Source of the DNA: Campylobacterota bacterium
Lineage (GTDB): Bacteria; Campylobacterota; Campylobacteria; Campylobacterales; Sulfurovaceae
Assembly: GCA_015488875.1 (NCBI GenBank)
Contig: WFMX01000008.1
Span: 1-7,852 of the forward strand
Length of the DNA stretch: 7,852 bases
Direction: 5' to 3'
Made by a program: the position numbers and the translations under genes. The notes under the pieces are model-generated. The model was not told where the DNA came from. It made no database searches and saw only the letters and a program-made list of their open reading frames with translations. Position 1 is the stretch's first letter; each line of letters opens with the position of its first letter. Below, one piece after another: positions 4,859-7,852 of the stretch.

Positions 4859-7054
4859 ATGAAAAATTTAATCATAGTAGAGTCACCAGCAAAAGGGCGA
4901 ACTATCAACAATTTCCTCGGGAAGGATTATAAGGTAGTAGCTTCCAAAGGACACATAAGGGATCTTCCAAAAAGTAGTTTTGGTATCACCATAGATGAGA
5001 ATGGGGAGTTCGTACCTAAATACTCTATACCTAGAGATGCTAGTGCCACGGTCAAAGAGCTGAAGAAGCTGGCAAAATCGGCAGAGACCATATATATCGC
5101 GACCGATGAGGATCGTGAGGGGGAGGCTATAGGATATCATATAGCTATGGCTATAGGCAAAGACCCAGAGATGTTGCCTCGTATCGTTTTTCATGAGATC
5201 ACCAAGAGTGCCATACAGCACGCACTTGAAAATCCTAGAAAACTAGATATGAACAACATAAATGCCCAGCAGACTAGACGGCTACTAGATAGAATAGTAG
5301 GATATAAGCTATCTCCACTCCTAGGCAGCAAGATACAAAAAGGGCTATCAGCAGGAAGAGTGCAGAGTTCATCACTCAAGATAGTCATAGATAGAGAGCG
5401 AGAGATAAGGGCTTTCAAGCCTGTAGAGTTCTGGACTATCGACGCACTATTTCAGAAAAATATAGATGCCTCTATATATGAGTTTGATGGACTAAAGATA
5501 GACAAACTTACCATAGCCAACGAAGCTATGGCAGAGAAGATAGTCACATCCGCAAAGGGCGAGAGCTTTGTAGTAGCATCTATAGACAAGAGCAAGAGAA
5601 AGACGAGACCGTCAGCACCATTTATGACATCTACTCTACAGCAGAGTGCGTCTACACAGCTAGGCTTTTCTCCGAAAAAGACGATGATGCTAGCTCAAAA
5701 ACTCTACGAGGGGGTCAAGACAGACCAAGGCACGATGGGTGTCATCACATACATGAGGACAGATAGTCTCAACCTAGCTTCAGAGGCGATATTTGCTGCG
5801 AGAGACTACATCAAAGCGGAGTATGGAGAGAAGTATCTACCAGAAAAACCAAAAAACTATGTCACCAAAGCAAAATCAGCACAAGAGGCTCACGAGGCTA
5901 TTCGTCCTACTATGATAGAGTTCTCACCCAAGATAGCAGCGGATTATCTAGGTGGAGATGAGCTGAAGCTATATAGACTTATATACAACCGTTTTCTTGC
6001 CTGTCAAATGGTCGATGCTCAGTTTGAGTCACAAACCATACTATTTCAGGGTGACAAGAGTACATTCAAGGCAAGTGGCAGAAAGCTCCTATTTGATGGT
6101 TTCTACAGAGTGACAGGCTACAATGAAAAGGATAAACTCCTCCCAGACTTGGAGCAGGGTCTTGCTGTATCATTGGACGATATCAAGTCGGAGCAACACT
6201 TCACAGAGCCACCACCACGATACAATGAAGCTAGCCTCATCAAAAAGCTAGAGTCTATGGGGATAGGCAGACCGAGTACATATGCACCCACTATCACTAT
6301 ACTTCAGACTAGAAAGTACATAGAGATGCAGAAGAAACGGATACACCCTACAGAGATAGCATTCACTGTCATAGAGCTACTTGAAGAGCATTTCGCAGAG
6401 ATAGTAGATAGTAGCTTCACCTCCAATATGGAAGAGACACTAGACAAAGTAGGAGATGGCAAGGCAAATTGGCAGAAAGTATTGAGTGACTTCTACGAGC
6501 CATTTATGCAAAAGATAGAGAAGGGCAAACAAGATATCAAAAGCCTAAAGGTAGCCATACCTACAGGTGAGATGTGTCCTAAGTGTGAGAGTGAGCTTCT
6601 ACTTAGGAAAGGTCGATATGGAGAGTTTATAGCTTGTAGCAACTTCCCAAAGTGCAAATATACCAAAAATGTCAATGGAGAAGAGCCAGAAGAGCCAGAA
6701 GAGAGTGATGAAGTGTGTGAAAAGTGTGGCTCTCCTATGGTGATAAAGCAGAGCAAAAGAGGTAAATTCCTAGCCTGTTCATCATACCCCAAGTGCAAAA
6801 ATGCCAAGTCCCTCACGCCAGTGAAAGAGATAACTGTACCTTGTCCAGAGTGTGGAGGCAAACTCCAAGAGAGAGAGGGTAGGAGAGGCAAATTCTTTGG
6901 CTGTATCAACTACCCTAAGTGCAAATTTATAGCCAACTTCGAGCCAGTAGACAAGAGATGTCCAGAGTGTGACTACCTGATGGGCAAAAAGAGTCTCAAA
7001 AGCGGAGATGTCTACGAGTGCTATAAGTGCAAACACAAAGTGAGCGTAGAGTAG
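4859..7054 (+). CDS. topA: DNA topoisomerase I (type IA)
   Basis: A 731-residue enzyme that relaxes negative supercoils by cutting and passing single strands. The N-terminal Toprim domain carries IVESPAK with Glu8 and DEDREGEA at 83-90, giving the acidic metal triad Asp83, Asp85 and Glu87. The conserved stretch QTRRLLDRIVGYKLSPLL lies near 137-154, and SAGRVQSSSLK near 164-174. The nucleophile is Tyr298 in GVITYMRTDS, with the supporting Arg300. The C-terminus holds four Cys4 modules: Cys573/576/593/599, Cys620/623/640/646, Cys662/665/682/688 and a shorter last one, Cys701/704/721/724. The first three are typical topoisomerase zinc ribbons (RGKF, YPKCK); the fourth lacks that signature. An acidic linker, EEPEEPEESDE (608-618), separates the first and second. 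The length is somewhat below that of E. coli TopA and all catalytic residues are present. It has its own candidate promoter and is followed by yraN after 135 bases. Confidence 0.97.
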   Translation: MKNLIIVESPAKGRTINNFLGKDYKVVASKGHIRDLPKSSFGITIDENGEFVPKYSIPRDASATVKELKKLAKSAETIYIATDEDREGEAIGYHIAMAIGKDPEMLPRIVFHEITKSAIQHALENPRKLDMNNINAQQTRRLLDRIVGYKLSPLLGSKIQKGLSAGRVQSSSLKIVIDREREIRAFKPVEFWTIDALFQKNIDASIYEFDGLKIDKLTIANEAMAEKIVTSAKGESFVVASIDKSKRKTRPSAPFMTSTLQQSASTQLGFSPKKTMMLAQKLYEGVKTDQGTMGVITYMRTDSLNLASEAIFAARDYIKAEYGEKYLPEKPKNYVTKAKSAQEAHEAIRPTMIEFSPKIAADYLGGDELKLYRLIYNRFLACQMVDAQFESQTILFQGDKSTFKASGRKLLFDGFYRVTGYNEKDKLLPDLEQGLAVSLDDIKSEQHFTEPPPRYNEASLIKKLESMGIGRPSTYAPTITILQTRKYIEMQKKRIHPTEIAFTVIELLEEHFAEIVDSSFTSNMEETLDKVGDGKANWQKVLSDFYEPFMQKIEKGKQDIKSLKVAIPTGEMCPKCESELLLRKGRYGEFIACSNFPKCKYTKNVNGEEPEEPEESDEVCEKCGSPMVIKQSKRGKFLACSSYPKCKNAKSLTPVKEITVPCPECGGKLQEREGRRGKFFGCINYPKCKFIANFEPVDKRCPECDYLMGKKSLKSGDVYECYKCKHKVSVE
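6679..6703 (+). repeat. 9-base tandem repeat in topA linker
   Basis: About 2.8 copies of AGAAGAGCC (6679-6687, 6688-6696, partial 6697-6703) encode the EEPEEPEE linker between the first and second zinc ribbons. The unit is a multiple of three, so copy-number change would shift linker length without breaking the frame. Confidence 0.75.
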
Positions 7055-7189
7055 TCAGATAAAGATAAGTCTCCTCTCAGATACTCACCACAAGATTGGT
7101 ATGGGTCTGTTGATAATGATATGCGTAACGGAGTGGAGTGAATCGTTGTCATCTGACCTCGGCTCCCAAATAAACATCAGGAGAGAACA
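7055..7189. other. Intergenic spacer topA-yraN
   Basis: A 135-base stretch with no supportable open frame and no clear hairpin-plus-T-run terminator. GTCAGAT at 7054-7060 is inversely repeated as ATCTGAC at 7151-7157, and TCAGATA recurs at 7078-7084; these could fold over a distance but the evidence is thin. The only firm element is the ribosome site AGGAGA at 7179-7184, 5 bases before the yraN ATG. I could not identify a promoter with confidence. Confidence 0.4.
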
Positions 7190-7540
7190 ATGGCATACGA
7201 GAGAGGACTGCTCAAACAGTTTGGCAATGAAGCTGAAACTATAGGAACTAAATACTTAGAGGATCTAGGGTACCAGATCATAGAGAGAAATTTCTATGCC
7301 AAAAAATTGGGAGAGATAGATATCATAGCATCGAGGGATGGAGTACTCCACTTCGTAGAGGTCAAGAGTGCCAATGCCGACTTCGACCCTGTATATAATT
7401 TGACACCAAAAAAGCTAAGACGAGTCATAAACTCAACTCACTACTATCTAAAATCAAAAAATTTAGATGTAGAGTTCTGCATAGACGCACTCATCATTAG
7501 ACAAGGCTCTGTAGAATTGATAGAAAATGTGACGCTTTGA
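7190..7540 (+). CDS. YraN/UPF0102-family nuclease-fold protein
   Basis: A 116-residue protein, the usual length for UPF0102/YraN. A strong AGGAGA ribosome site lies 5 bases before the ATG. The family pattern is clear: an N-terminal helix with FGNEAE and KYLEDLGY (11-28), IIERNF (30-35), GEIDIIA at 41-47, and HFVEVK at 54-59. Asp44, Glu57 and Lys59 form the PD-(D/E)XK-type active-site set, with Glu14 as a possible extra ligand. The C-terminal part (LTPKKLRRVINSTHYYL, then FCIDALII near 97-103) also follows the family. The fold resembles Holliday-junction resolvases and restriction-type nucleases. The cellular role is not settled, though a link to DNA processing is usually assumed. It follows topA in the same direction, so the two may be co-transcribed. 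Confidence 0.92.
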   Translation: MAYERGLLKQFGNEAETIGTKYLEDLGYQIIERNFYAKKLGEIDIIASRDGVLHFVEVKSANADFDPVYNLTPKKLRRVINSTHYYLKSKNLDVEFCIDALIIRQGSVELIENVTL

Positions 7541-7587
7541 ATGAAAGCGATGAGACAAAAATATCAGAGATAAGAGAGATGAGGACT

Positions 7588-7592
7588 GGAGG
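7588..7592 (+). promoter_or_regulatory. Ribosome binding site of the PemK/MazF-like gene
   Basis: GGAGG followed by TTT, then ATG ATG. The spacing is 3 bases to the first ATG (7596) and 6 to the second (7599), so the second is the better start. Confidence 0.65.
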
Positions 7593-7598
7593 TTTATG

Positions 7599-7852
7599 AT
7601 GGATGAAACTTTTGACAGATGGAATGAAACCAAAAAACGACTTGATAGGCTAGAAAAAGACATCAATATCAAAGAGGGTAATATATATTTAACCTCTGTT
7701 GGTAAAAATATTGGTAATGAAAGTTACGGTAAGGGTAGTATATTTTTGAGACCTGTCTTGGTTTTAAAAAAGTTGGGACATAACTATTTTGTCGGTATTC
7801 CTCTTACATCGAAAAAGAAAGTGGGTAGCTATTTTTTTGAATTTTCTTATAA
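7599..7852 (+). CDS. PemK/MazF-family toxin-like protein (partial, C-terminus beyond right edge)
   Basis: An open frame from ATG 7599 (or the adjacent in-frame ATG 7596) to the right edge with no stop, 84 codons visible. The N-terminus is a charged, probably helical extension of about 25 residues (DRWNETKKRLDRLEKDI). After it comes the PemK/MazF-like core: IKEGNIYLTSVGKNIGNE (24-41), then GKGSIFLRPVLVLKK (45-59) and FVGIPLTSKKK (64-74). The RP in FLRPVLVL and the PLTS stretch are family hallmarks; MazF toxins use such Arg and Thr residues to cleave RNA. No antitoxin gene lies in the 55 bases before it, and any downstream partner is outside the window. Codon habits differ from upstream genes: seven of eight glycines use GGT and leucines are mostly TTG/TTA, which hints at transfer. 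Whether it is an active toxin cannot be decided from this fragment. Confidence 0.75.
   Translation, partial: MDETFDRWNETKKRLDRLEKDINIKEGNIYLTSVGKNIGNESYGKGSIFLRPVLVLKKLGHNYFVGIPLTSKKKVGSYFFEFSY

Noticed and set aside
6493..7036. Minus-strand open frames of 138 and 84 residues
   Set aside because: They are antisense to the zinc-ribbon region of topA, whose coding frame is unmistakable.
7541..7599. Micro-ORFs of 10 and 6 codons between yraN and the MazF-like gene
   Set aside because: One begins directly after the yraN stop and the other ends in an ATGA with the next gene, but both are too short to separate from chance and neither could be an antitoxin.

Overview
The window looks like chromosomal DNA from an AT-rich proteobacterium, most likely a sulfur-metabolising Campylobacterota (Sulfurovum/Sulfurimonas type). 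This is an inference from several traits: heavy use of ATA, AGA and CTA codons; promoters that are visible as a TATAAT-type (often TGn-extended) -10 box with no convincing -35; a two-gene split YeeE/YedE sulfur-compound transporter; and a TopA with four C-terminal Cys4 modules. No RNA gene, CRISPR array, insertion sequence or phage gene was found. Coding density is high and the longest gap between genes is about 150 bases.

Layout. (1) Bases 1-1880, minus strand: a two-gene unit of conserved, uncharacterised membrane proteins, a DUF2157-like polytopic protein followed by a DUF4824-like single-pass protein. They are joined by an ATGA stop/start overlap, and the second gene runs off the left edge. 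(2) A 150-base AT-rich divergent promoter region. (3) Bases 2032-3164, plus strand: two YeeE/YedE (PmpA/PmpB-like) half-transporters, again joined by ATGA. (4) Bases 3184-4401, minus strand: a stand-alone GspF/PilC-type platform protein, convergent with the transporter pair. (5) Bases 4508-4726, plus strand: a 72-residue protein with two membrane segments and no recognised family, which may be read from a leaderless or nearly leaderless mRNA. (6) Bases 4859-7054: topA, DNA topoisomerase I. (7) Bases 7190-7540: a YraN/UPF0102 nuclease-fold protein. (8) From 7599 to the right edge: the start of a PemK/MazF-type toxin-like gene with different codon habits.

The genes do not form one obvious pathway. 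The tightly coupled pairs (DUF2157-DUF4824 and PmpA-PmpB) are the functional units that can be argued for. topA and yraN are housekeeping genes. The GspF-like gene would need partners encoded elsewhere (GspE/PilB ATPase, pilins, secretin). The most likely undescribed biology is the DUF2157-DUF4824 membrane pair. The 72-residue membrane protein and the MazF-like gene with no visible antitoxin come next.
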